Assembly: GCA_964502665.1 (NCBI GenBank)
Contig: CAZCXP010000016.1
Location: 1 to 26,146, forward strand
Source of the DNA: SOKG01 sp964502665
Lineage (GTDB): Bacteria > Chloroflexota > Dehalococcoidia > SZUA-161
Reading direction: 5' to 3'
DNA: 26,146 bases
Shown here: positions 15,181-22,804 of the stretch, one piece after another
How positions within the stretch are numbered: position 1 is the stretch's first letter
Layout of the letters: each line of letters opens with the position of its first letter
The notes under the pieces: generated by a model
Database searches by the model: none
What the model saw: only the letters and a program-made list of their open reading frames with translations
Told to the model about the DNA's origin: nothing
Translations under genes and position numbers: made by a program

Positions 15181-16659
15181 TCACAGCTCCATCTCTTTTA
15201 AGTCCGGGGCTATGAGAAGCTCGGGCTCGGTTAATTCCTGTACTTCGTCCGCTGTCCATCCAGGGGCCACCTCCTTTAGCAAGAGCCCATCTGGTGTAAC
15301 CTCGATCACAGCCAGGTCGGTCACGATCAAATCTACACACTCCTTGGCGGTGAGGGGATAGGTGCAATTCTTCACTATCTTCGTCTTTCCCTCCTTGGTG
15401 GTATGCTCCATAGTGACGATCACCTTTTTCGCTCCCACGGCCAGGTCCATTCCGCCACCTATGGTGCCGCCAAGGGCACCACCGCCAGTATTCCAATTCG
15501 CCAGGTCTCCTTTCTCCGAGACCTCCAATGCTCCGAGGATGGTTATCAGACGACTGCCCCTTATCATGGCGAAAGAAGTGACGACATCGAACAGAGCCAT
15601 GCCGGGCACCGGAGTGAAAAACCTTCCACCAGCAGCCACATAGTGCCAGTCTGCCTTCTCGATCTCGTCCTCCATTACCAGGGGGCCGTACCCCAGAGCA
15701 CCGTTCTCCGACTGAAAGACGACGCCCTCTGGTATATACAGGGCACAGAAATCCGGTATCCCGAATCCGAGGTTAGCATAGTCCCCGTCCTTCAGTTCCT
15801 TTGCCGCCCTCATCGCTATGGTCTCCTTATCAAGCCTCGGTTTCATCCCCCTGCCCTTTACCAGATCGGGGCTGCGATCAACCTCCGGCGTCCTGAACAA
15901 CATCTTGCGTGCGATCTCGATCTCACCCAACCGCGATATTATGTCCTGCGTTTTCTGGTGAGTGCCCAGCCCCGCTTCGGGGATCCTCACGATGCGGTCA
16001 ACAAATATCCCGGGGGTTACCACGTGCTCGGGGTCGATCTCTCCCACCTCCACTATCTCATCCACCTCAGCGATGGTGACCCTGGCCGCCATCGCCATCG
16101 CCGGTTGGTCTGTCCTGTAGGTTCCCTCGTAGACTAGATTGCCCAGCCTGTCCGCCTTGTAGCCCCTGATGAACGCGTAATCGGGCCTTATCGGTTTTTC
16201 GAAGAGGTACTCCTTGCCGTTGATAACCCTCTTCTCCTTCCCCTCCCCCAGGATGGTCCCCACGCCAACAGGGTTATAGATGCCACCCAGGCCAGTGGCA
16301 CCGGCATAGAGCCTCGAAGCCAGGGTACCATGGCTGGTAAGCTCTACCTCCAAGCCCTTATCCACGTATTCCTTCACAAAAGCTCCGGCACCCAGTCGCT
16401 GGATACCTACCACGGGGGTTATCAGCTTCCTTAGCTGCGGAAGCAGCGCTGTGGGCATGGTAACCTCCTCCTCGCTGAAGACAATCAAGGGGACGAAGTT
16501 GTGGGTGATAACGGTAAGGTCCTTTACGCCCTTCCTCCTGATGGCAGCGATCAGGTTCTGAGGAGTGGCAGCAACGCCCCAAGATTCCATGGCGATAGAA
16601 GCGCCGTCAGGGATATCGGCTACCGCCTCGTCGAAACTGCTAAGTACCTTATCCAGCAT
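15181..16659 (-). CDS. Fused-subunit 3-oxoacid-type CoA-transferase
   Basis: Family I CoA-transferase with alpha and beta parts in one chain of 492 residues, as in SCOT and YdiF. The alpha half begins with DIPDGASIAMESWGVAATPQNLI and contains GVGTILGEGKEKRVINGKEY, GNLVYEGTYRTDQPAMAMAA and HVVTPGIFVDRIV. The beta half has LGFGIPDF and SENGALGYGP. The Glu in SEN (about residue 318) matches the catalytic glutamate that forms the enzyme-CoA thioester. The ATG at 16659 is chosen over 16665 because GGAGG lies 5 nt upstream and the other start overlaps it. It moves CoA between short-chain or branched acids; acceptor and donor cannot be told. Fits the other acyl-CoA genes in this window but is not in an operon with them. 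Confidence 0.92.
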   Translation of the reverse strand: MLDKVLSSFDEAVADIPDGASIAMESWGVAATPQNLIAAIRRKGVKDLTVITHNFVPLIVFSEEEVTMPTALLPQLRKLITPVVGIQRLGAGAFVKEYVDKGLEVELTSHGTLASRLYAGATGLGGIYNPVGVGTILGEGKEKRVINGKEYLFEKPIRPDYAFIRGYKADRLGNLVYEGTYRTDQPAMAMAARVTIAEVDEIVEVGEIDPEHVVTPGIFVDRIVRIPEAGLGTHQKTQDIISRLGEIEIARKMLFRTPEVDRSPDLVKGRGMKPRLDKETIAMRAAKELKDGDYANLGFGIPDFCALYIPEGVVFQSENGALGYGPLVMEDEIEKADWHYVAAGGRFFTPVPGMALFDVVTSFAMIRGSRLITILGALEVSEKGDLANWNTGGGALGGTIGGGMDLAVGAKKVIVTMEHTTKEGKTKIVKNCTYPLTAKECVDLIVTDLAVIEVTPDGLLLKEVAPGWTADEVQELTEPELLIAPDLKEMEL

Positions 16660-16803
16660 GTACACCTCCTGCTTTTCCCGCGGTCCCTTCGGTCTTATGC
16701 CCGATGCCTACTGCGATGCCTGCCGCAACGCTCCGCCCGTCAGTGGTCACAGAGCCAAGAGAAATGGGAAAGCGATTGCCGCTGATGTCCAACCGATTTC
16801 TCT

Positions 16804-16940
16804 GTGCAAACTTCATACAGGCTTTGGGTCGATTTGTCAAGCCATTCCTGTTTCTGGCAGGATTTTGGCAACGACTTGAAGGGAGTCAGGCGCGTCTTGA
16901 AACCCGGGGGGACCTTGCCTATTGCCTGCTTCCACATCAT
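16804..16940 (+). pseudogene. Possible fragment of a class I SAM methyltransferase gene
   Basis: One frame reads DFGNDLKGVRRVLKPGG, then TLPIACF (16861-16932). This matches the helix-strand unit (xxxxRVLKPGGxLxIxx) found in UbiE/Methyltransf_11 proteins. Nothing upstream in frame resembles the SAM-binding motif I, and the continuation does not resemble the rest of the fold. It is therefore at most a remnant, and a chance match is possible. Confidence 0.3.
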
Positions 16941-17002
16941 CGCCCGCATACCTTGCCATAGACTGCTGGCCGTGTTAGTATTTGCTGACAGAGGCGGTCA
17001 CT

Positions 17003-17143
17003 GTGATCGTGTTTTGTGGCCTGAGGGCGTGCGCTGGAACGGCTTGGGAGCTGTATTATCAGAAGGTGGCGACCAAGCGGCGAGCCAAGCAGATGCAACA
17101 GCATAGGCCGAACCTAAGGGTATATCAAAGCTGGGCGGGCTGA
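17003..17143 (+). CDS. Possible 46-residue protein before the glycan cluster
   Basis: A GTG-start ORF with GAGGCGG a few bases upstream. It encodes a short hydrophobic start (MIVFCGLRACAGTAW) followed by a strongly basic segment (YYQKVATKRRAKQMQQHR) and ends 20 bp before the ketoisomerase start. It could be a small membrane-associated protein, the tail of a lost gene, or not translated. No family recognised. The rest of 16660-17163 holds only the methyltransferase-like remnant. Confidence 0.25.
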   Translation: MIVFCGLRACAGTAWELYYQKVATKRRAKQMQQHRPNLRVYQSWAG

Positions 17144-17163
17144 GCCTGCTGCCGGAGGTGACT

Positions 17164-17583
17164 ATGAGCTTGTCACGTTGCAGAGTAATAGACCTCCCCA
17201 AAGTAGCAGATATAAGGGGCAATCTCACGTTCATCGAGGAAAGTAAGCACATACCCTTCGAAATTAAGAGGGTTTATTACCTGTACGATGTGCCAGGGGG
17301 TGAGGCGAGAGGTGGTCACGCCCACAAACGCCTCCAACAGTTCATAATTGCTGCAAGTGGTAGTTTTGATGTTGTTCTGAACGATGGATTTGAGGAGAAA
17401 CGATTCCATCTGAACAGGTCATATTATGGCCTATATCTCCCTTCCATGATATGGCGTGAACTGGACAATTTCTCGTCTGGCTCTGTTTGCCTGGTTCTGG
17501 CATCCGAGCCGTACGACGAGGAAGACTACATCAGGGAATACGAGACATTTCGTGACTGTGTGCGGAAAGGGAGCCTGCCATGA
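17164..17583 (+). CDS. dTDP-4-keto-6-deoxyhexose 3,4-ketoisomerase (FdtA/QdtA-like)
   Basis: WxcM/FdtA-type cupin, 139 residues. It converts dTDP-4-keto-6-deoxyglucose to the 3-keto isomer, the committed step toward 3-amino-3,6-dideoxyhexoses. Visible signatures: ADIRGNLTFIE, RVYYLYDVPGGEARGGHAHK with the paired active-site histidines H52 and H54, LPSMIWREL, and the end LVLASEPYDEEDYIREYETF, which is highly characteristic. The ATG at 17164 has GGAGG 5 nt upstream; the GTG at 17158 lies next to that SD. The stop overlaps the next start by four bases (ATGA), so translation is coupled with the acyltransferase. FdtA (galacto product) and QdtA (gluco product) cannot be told apart here. First gene of the glycan cluster. 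Confidence 0.93.
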   Translation: MSLSRCRVIDLPKVADIRGNLTFIEESKHIPFEIKRVYYLYDVPGGEARGGHAHKRLQQFIIAASGSFDVVLNDGFEEKRFHLNRSYYGLYLPSMIWRELDNFSSGSVCLVLASEPYDEEDYIREYETFRDCVRKGSLP

Positions 17584-18299
17584 GCGATTTCGAGCAAGTG
17601 AAGCACGAAATCGACCCCAGTGCCAGAATAGAATCCACTGTCAGGGTTCTGGGCGATGTATACATAGGCAAAGATGTGGTTATCCACGATTTCGTCACAA
17701 TCTACCCCAAAGTTATAGTTGAGGATTCCGTAGAGATATTTGAAGGCGCAGTCATTGGCAGACCACCCAGGGGAACCAAAGCGACTCAGAGGGAAGTCAT
17801 GTCTGGTTTCAGGCCTACAAGAATAGGTCGCTATTCGGTTATTTCTCCCCATGCAGTCATTTACACCGACGTGGAAATCGGCGAGGCCACTCTTATTGGT
17901 GATGGCGCTTCAATAAGGGAGGGATGCAGAATTGGAAGAAATTGCGTCATATCGCGGAATGTGACAGTCAATTATGACACGGTTGTCGGTGATTTCACAA
18001 AGATAATGGATGGTACTCATATCACGGGCAACATGCGAATTGGCAGCAATGTTTTTATAAGTCTAATGGTCTCTACGGCAAACGACAACAACTTAGGGAA
18101 AGCGGGCTACGATGAGAGGTCTGTTGTGGGACCAATCATTGAAGATGATGTGGGTATAGGTGCTGGTGCAAATATCCTGCCGGGTGTCAGGGTGGGAACT
18201 GGCTCGATAGTCGCGGCCGGTGCTGTTGTCACCAAAGATGTTCCTCCGAAGAAACTCGTGATGGGCACGCCCGCGAGAATTGTGAGGGACCTTGAATAG
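17580..18299 (+). CDS. Left-handed beta-helix N-acyltransferase (FdtC/QdtC-like)
   Basis: Hexapeptide-repeat acyltransferase, 239 residues. Repeats of the [LIV]-G-x4 type run almost through the protein (ARIESTVRVLGDVYIGKDVVI, ATLIGDGASIREGCRIGRNC, NMRIGSNVFI, VGIGAGANILPGVRVGTG). It ends with the usual AAGAVVTKDVPPKKLVMGTPA cap. His in MDGTHITGN is a candidate catalytic residue. The position between a 3,4-ketoisomerase and a DegT aminotransferase points to N-acylation of a dTDP-3-amino-3,6-dideoxyhexose, as in the fdt and qdt pathways. The acyl donor (acetyl-CoA or another) cannot be told. Overlaps the previous stop by four bases; the aminotransferase follows after about 20 bp. Confidence 0.88.
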   Translation: MSDFEQVKHEIDPSARIESTVRVLGDVYIGKDVVIHDFVTIYPKVIVEDSVEIFEGAVIGRPPRGTKATQREVMSGFRPTRIGRYSVISPHAVIYTDVEIGEATLIGDGASIREGCRIGRNCVISRNVTVNYDTVVGDFTKIMDGTHITGNMRIGSNVFISLMVSTANDNNLGKAGYDERSVVGPIIEDDVGIGAGANILPGVRVGTGSIVAAGAVVTKDVPPKKLVMGTPARIVRDLE

Positions 18300-18319
18300 A
18301 AGTTAGCTGGTTGGTTGTC

Positions 18320-19423
18320 ATGATTCCGTTCGTTGATCTAAGGGCCGAAAACTCGGAAATCGGTGGTGAGATTGCGCAAGCAGTTGAAGCTGTTGTGAGA
18401 AGTGGGTGGTTTATTCTGGGAGGAGAGGTCGAGAGGTTTGAGGGAGAGTTCTCGAAATACGTTGGCACCAAATACGGAATAGGTGTGAATTCAGGTTCCG
18501 ATGCCCTTTACCTTGCGCTCAAGGCTCTTGGAGTTGGAGAAGGTGACGAGGTAATAACGGTTTCCCATACATTCATATCAACGGCCGACGCTATTGTAAG
18601 GAACGGGGCAAAACCAGTCTTCGTCGATATTGACCCCGACACATACTGCATTGATGTCTCAAGAATAGAGGAGAGGATAACAACCAAAACAAGGGCAATC
18701 CTGCCGGTGCATCTCTATGGTCACCCGGCAGACATGGAGCCGATCATGGAGATTGCCAGGAGGTTCGATCTCGCTGTAGTAGAAGACGCTTGCCAGGCAC
18801 ATGGCGCTGAGTACAGAGGCAAGAGAGTCGGGAGCATAGGCCACGTGGGTTGCTTCAGCTTCTATCCCATAAAGAATCTCGGCGCCTACGGGGATGGCGG
18901 TATTGCAGTGACAGACAATGAGGAGTTGGCTGAGAAACTGAGAATGTTGAGGAACTACGGTCAACCGCAGAAGTATCATCACGATTTCGTTGGAGTTAAC
19001 AGCAGGCTGGATGAGATTCAGGCATCGGTACTCTCCGTGAAGCTGAAGCGCCTCGATGAATGGAACGAGAAGCGGAGAAGAGTAGCAAAGCTTTACGATG
19101 AGTTATTGGAGAACTCCCGTGTCATCAAACCTGTGGAAAAAGAGTATGCAAAGCATGTTTACCATCTTTACGTCATTAGATGCAAAGAAAGAGATAAACT
19201 TCAACAACACCTTTTGGCAAATGGGATTCAAACTCAGATACACTATCCCATACCAGTCCACATGCAAAAGGCCTATGTGGGGGTCGCGGCTACTGCAGAC
19301 ATGCCGGTAACCGAAAGGGTATGCAGCGAGGTATTATCGCTTCCCATGCATCCTTTTCTTGGCGAAGATGAAGTCCGGGCTGTCATGCGGTGTGCACGAA
19401 ATGCCATTGCTCTGGGCAGTTAG
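18320..19423 (+). CDS. DegT/DnrJ/EryC1 sugar aminotransferase (FdtB/QdtB-like)
   Basis: PLP-dependent nucleotide-sugar aminotransferase, 367 residues. It starts with the family opening MIPFVDLRAEN, followed by GGEVERFEGEFSKYVGTKYGIGVNSGSDAL, VVEDACQAHGAEYRGKRVGS, and FSFYPIKNLGAYGDGG in which K185 is the Schiff-base lysine. The end has HYPIPVHMQKAY and CSEVLSLPMHPFL. It would transaminate the 3-keto sugar made by the ketoisomerase, usually with glutamate as donor. The ATG at 18320 fits the family start, though the SD is weak. It may be translated by read-on from the acyltransferase, whose stop is 20 bp upstream. Together the three genes make a complete route from a dTDP-4-keto-6-deoxyhexose; the rml genes that make that precursor are not in the window. 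Confidence 0.95.
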   Translation: MIPFVDLRAENSEIGGEIAQAVEAVVRSGWFILGGEVERFEGEFSKYVGTKYGIGVNSGSDALYLALKALGVGEGDEVITVSHTFISTADAIVRNGAKPVFVDIDPDTYCIDVSRIEERITTKTRAILPVHLYGHPADMEPIMEIARRFDLAVVEDACQAHGAEYRGKRVGSIGHVGCFSFYPIKNLGAYGDGGIAVTDNEELAEKLRMLRNYGQPQKYHHDFVGVNSRLDEIQASVLSVKLKRLDEWNEKRRRVAKLYDELLENSRVIKPVEKEYAKHVYHLYVIRCKERDKLQQHLLANGIQTQIHYPIPVHMQKAYVGVAATADMPVTERVCSEVLSLPMHPFLGEDEVRAVMRCARNAIALGS

Positions 19424-19490
19424 GCCCCCTCACAACTTATCGCTGCAGCTAAAAGCAATAGCAAAATCCTCATAACCCAGGGATGAAGAA

Positions 19491-21071
19491 ATGTCAAAAG
19501 TCATCGTAGTCGGTCTGGATGGCGCAACCTGGGATTTGCTAAAGACCTGGGTTGACCAAGGGGAACTGCCCGCACTCAGAAATCTAATGGAAAACGGAGT
19601 CTGGGGAACATTGGAATCGACCATTCCCCCTCTTACTGGTCCTGCCTGGGCATCTTTCTCGACTGGGAGTAATCCAGGGAGACATGGAATATTTGGCTTT
19701 GCCAAACTGGAGAATAATTGCGTCAGATTATACAAATCAAACGACATCAGGACTAAGACTATAGCTGATGTTCTGTCGAAGAGGAGTCTCAGAAGCATAG
19801 TGATAGGTCTCCCTTTGTCCTTTCCCCCAAGCAGCGACTTCAAAGGCATTATGGTCTCTGACTTTTTGTATCACAAAGAGGAGGTTCTCCCAAGATCGAA
19901 AAGAGACTATATAAAAGGTTATAGACTGGTCCCGGATCTTTCGCTGAGGGGAGACGAGCTTCTGGAAGACATGGTTCAGACTGCCAACAGCCAGGTTGAG
20001 GTCGCCAAGAGATTGTTTGTTGGGGAGAATTGGGATTTCTATTTCTTCTATTTTGGGCCGACAGACACCGTCTTGCACTTTTTTTGGAGGGACGTGAGCA
20101 ATAATACAGCAATGGGCCAAAAGGCTAAGAAAATATTCCATATTGCTGACGAATTCCTCAAGTGGGTTTCAAATCAAATGGATGCAGAGACTATTCTACT
20201 CGTTATGTCTGATCACGGATTTGCAGCCTGCCCGTATGAGATCAATTTGAATGGCCTTTTCATGAAAAGGGGATTACTGAGAACACGAACTAAAGAGGCT
20301 GCGGAACCAGAGGATGAAACGCTTGGCAAACATATAGAACATCTTGGAGCGAAAATGCGAGAGAAGAGACAAAGGAGTATGAGGGTTCGAAAGTCTGTCT
20401 TTGAACTCGCGACTTATCCTGGACTAAAACGCATCCTCGGAAGGGTTTACAAAGCAGTTTTTCGAGGTGCAAAAGCCACTTCCAGTGTAACGATTGATTA
20501 TGGCAATTCTGCAGCATTCGTTCTTCCTGGATGTGTTAGCACGTATATTAGGGAGACGGATGGGAAGAAACGGGAGGAGACTGTTCAAGAGATTGTGAGA
20601 ATACTTGAGCGACTAAAATACAAAGGCGAAAGAGTCTTTGATCAAGTATTGCTGAAAGAGGAGGTTTACTCAGGTTCTTTCACTGAATTCTCTCCTGATA
20701 TCTTACTGATCCCCAATGGATTCTTCATTAGCTCGGCCCTGGATGCCGAGCTATATGGCGAGTTTGACCCGGGAGGATTTCATGACTTGAGGGGGGTTTT
20801 CGTTGCTTACGGGGCCAATGTTAGAACCTCCCCAGATGGGCTGAATAACCTCAGAATCTATGATATCGTGCCTACCGTTTTGCACATTCTTGGCTTGCCT
20901 ATCCCGGAAGACATGGATGGTCGGGTGCTGAAAGAGATTTATGAAGAAGGAAGCGACCTGGCTGGAAGAGAGATAACCTATCAAGAGGCTGGCGCGGCGG
21001 ATGAAAAAGAGCGATTAAGGGAGAAGATAAAGGAGAAGATAAGAGAGCTAAAACCTTTTCGCAGGGTTTAG
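19491..21071 (+). CDS. Alkaline-phosphatase-superfamily phosphodiesterase/nucleotide pyrophosphatase
   Basis: Metal-dependent hydrolase of the type I phosphodiesterase group, 526 residues. Metal and nucleophile residues are in place: D10 in VVGLDGATW, T49 in PPLTGPAWASFSTG as likely nucleophile, D192 and H196 in TDTVLHFFW, D241-H242 in MSDHGF, and H431 in GGFHDLRG. IYDIVPTVLHILGLPIPEDMDG is the usual end of the fold. An insert of about 90 residues (about 260-350), rich in basic residues, separates the halves. No signal peptide is seen, so it is probably cytoplasmic. Similar proteins are common in archaeal and bacterial glycan loci, where their substrate (nucleotide sugar, lipid-linked or sugar phosphate) is mostly unknown. 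Starts 67 bp after the aminotransferase. Confidence 0.88.
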   Translation: MSKVIVVGLDGATWDLLKTWVDQGELPALRNLMENGVWGTLESTIPPLTGPAWASFSTGSNPGRHGIFGFAKLENNCVRLYKSNDIRTKTIADVLSKRSLRSIVIGLPLSFPPSSDFKGIMVSDFLYHKEEVLPRSKRDYIKGYRLVPDLSLRGDELLEDMVQTANSQVEVAKRLFVGENWDFYFFYFGPTDTVLHFFWRDVSNNTAMGQKAKKIFHIADEFLKWVSNQMDAETILLVMSDHGFAACPYEINLNGLFMKRGLLRTRTKEAAEPEDETLGKHIEHLGAKMREKRQRSMRVRKSVFELATYPGLKRILGRVYKAVFRGAKATSSVTIDYGNSAAFVLPGCVSTYIRETDGKKREETVQEIVRILERLKYKGERVFDQVLLKEEVYSGSFTEFSPDILLIPNGFFISSALDAELYGEFDPGGFHDLRGVFVAYGANVRTSPDGLNNLRIYDIVPTVLHILGLPIPEDMDGRVLKEIYEEGSDLAGREITYQEAGAADEKERLREKIKEKIRELKPFRRV

Positions 21072-21114
21072 TCAGGCAAACCTTCTCAGTGAATTCTTTC
21101 CGGTGTTGCAGCGA

Positions 21115-21136
21115 CCGCAGTCCAAGAGGGCTGCGG
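21115..21136 (+). terminator. Small hairpin between the phosphodiesterase and the glycosyltransferase
   Basis: CCGCAG (21115-21120) pairs with CTGCGG (21131-21136) over a 10-nt loop in the 131-bp gap. No T-tract follows, so it may be an attenuator-like stem or nothing. Confidence 0.25.
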
Positions 21137-21202
21137 CTCGGAGCCTATTCTGGGTGGGGAGAGAAGCCACATTCTTGGCCTGAATGGAAGGATTGACCAG
21201 CT

Positions 21203-22555
21203 ATGAAGGTCTGCATGTTTGCTTTGCACGACTGCGATGAACATCATATTACAGTGCGCAAGGTTGCCAGAAGTCTAGCCGAGGCTGGCCACGACGTCCG
21301 GATCATCGCCGTCTTGAGCAAGGGGACGGACCCTTACGAAGAGGGCGATGGTGCCAGGATATTCAGGGTCCCTTTGGACCCTATTCATCGAAAGGCCTTG
21401 AGGCTGGTGGCATTGCCAGCAAGAATGGCGCGAAAGCTGGTCAACCTGCTTGTCAAAGAGCCTTCGCGAGGTTCCTTCACGGCAAGGGTGGAGGGCGGCG
21501 AATCTGATTTGGCCAAAGATGCGCTGAAAGACAATCCTGCCAGCCTCTGGTACAGGTTGGCGCGCCGCCTAATACTGCTGCTGCCCCATAGCTGCCTGTC
21601 GTACCTTGACTACTACTTTCGCAGCTTTCGGCTGGCAAGACAGGAGTCGGCTGATGTATACCATGCTCATGATCTGATCACGCTCCCGGTGGCCTGGCTG
21701 TGCAGTCGTGTCAGCAATGGGAAAGTGGTTTATGATTCTCACGAGTTGTGGCTGGATCGGTCCAGGTGGCCGCGGGCAGAGCGTTCAAGAATCAACAGAT
21801 TTCTCGTGCAGAGAATTGAATCGTTCCTCATACGGCGTACAGATGCCAACATCATAGCTGGCGAATCCAGTGGCAAAGAATTGAGCCAGCGCTACCGCAT
21901 TCTCCCGCCGACTGTGATCCTGAACGTCCCCTATTACCGCCCTTTCGAGCGTTCTACTCTATTCCGTGACAAACTGGGCATACCTGCAGAGGAAAAGATA
22001 ATCCTCTACATGGGAAGGATTTCCTACTTCAGAGGTGTAGAGGAAGCGATTCAGAGTGTCAAGTACTTGAGCCACTGTAGTCTCGTCATATTCGGTTTTG
22101 GGCCTGATGATTATATAGCTGGCCTGAAGGAGCTTATCAAAGATGAGGGGCTTGCCGATAGGGTCCATTTCTTCGATGCAGTGCCATTCGACGAGGTTAC
22201 GAGATATGCGATGTCCGCGGATGTGGGTTTGGTTCTGCACAAGAACGTCGGCCTGAACTACTATTACGTTTCTCCCAACAAGCTTTTCGAGTGCATGGCA
22301 GCTGGCCTGCCGGTAGTAGGGAGCAACTTCCCTGATCTAAAAAGATACATTGAAGGATACAAGTTGGGGGTCACCTGCAATCCTGACAATCCCAAAGATA
22401 TAGCTGATGCCATAGGCTGCATCTTATCCGATGAGGATAGATACGGAGAGATGAGAAGCAATGCGCTGGAGGCAGCGAAGATATTCAACTGGGAGAACGA
22501 GTCCAAGAAGCTTCTCGATGTATATGAAGGACTGGGCGGCGGAGTGAATGGTTAG
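21203..22555 (+). CDS. GT4-family glycosyltransferase
   Basis: GT-B fold glycosyltransferase, 450 residues. The N-terminal domain begins with MKVCMFALHDCDEHHITVRKV, then RSLAEAGHDVRII, and contains YHAHDL and VVYDSHELW. The C-terminal donor domain (about 265-440) has ILYMGRISYFRGVEEAI, SLVIFGFGPDDY, VHFFDAVPFDEV and the diagnostic SPNKLFECMAAGLPVVGSNF, where Glu (with a later Glu) binds the nucleotide sugar. It is a retaining enzyme if typical of GT4. The SD (AAGGA) is 11 nt from the ATG, somewhat far. It probably adds a sugar, perhaps the amino-dideoxyhexose made upstream, to a lipid-linked glycan or surface protein. No TM segment is seen; it would act at the inner membrane face. Confidence 0.92.
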   Translation: MKVCMFALHDCDEHHITVRKVARSLAEAGHDVRIIAVLSKGTDPYEEGDGARIFRVPLDPIHRKALRLVALPARMARKLVNLLVKEPSRGSFTARVEGGESDLAKDALKDNPASLWYRLARRLILLLPHSCLSYLDYYFRSFRLARQESADVYHAHDLITLPVAWLCSRVSNGKVVYDSHELWLDRSRWPRAERSRINRFLVQRIESFLIRRTDANIIAGESSGKELSQRYRILPPTVILNVPYYRPFERSTLFRDKLGIPAEEKIILYMGRISYFRGVEEAIQSVKYLSHCSLVIFGFGPDDYIAGLKELIKDEGLADRVHFFDAVPFDEVTRYAMSADVGLVLHKNVGLNYYYVSPNKLFECMAAGLPVVGSNFPDLKRYIEGYKLGVTCNPDNPKDIADAIGCILSDEDRYGEMRSNALEAAKIFNWENESKKLLDVYEGLGGGVNG

Positions 22556-22737
22556 GCGATTCACAGCGGTTGGCAGAGTGTATCTTCCACGTCCCGAGCC
22601 CGCCATTCTTGTTGTGCCAGGTATCTCCCAAAGGCACTTACGCCTCAAAGCCAGCATCTCTCCTCAAACCTGATATTCCCTCCTGCATACCGTCAGTCAG
22701 TAGTATCACCGCTGGGAGTCTTGCTGGAGAACTGGTG

Positions 22738-22779
22738 TGGTATAATTTATATATATCTCATGCGAAATATATATCTCAT
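22738..22779 (+). promoter_or_regulatory. Extended -10 promoter with a 13-bp direct repeat at the start site
   Basis: TGG-TATAAT (the -10 at 22741-22746) is a perfect extended -10; no good -35 is present. Directly after it ATATATATCTCAT occurs twice (22749-22761 and 22767-22779, period 18), each followed by a CGA after one base. The repeat covers the predicted transcription start and early leader, where a bound protein would block initiation. It lies 25-56 bp before the start of the surface-protein gene. The rest of 22556-22737 shows nothing recognisable. Confidence 0.65.
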
Positions 22780-22804
22780 ACGAGACTGGCGAGGGAAGAA
22801 GAAC

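Noticed and set aside
15403..16137. 244-codon plus-strand open frame opposite the CoA-transferase
   Set aside because: Shadow of the conserved minus-strand gene; no SD and no protein signature.
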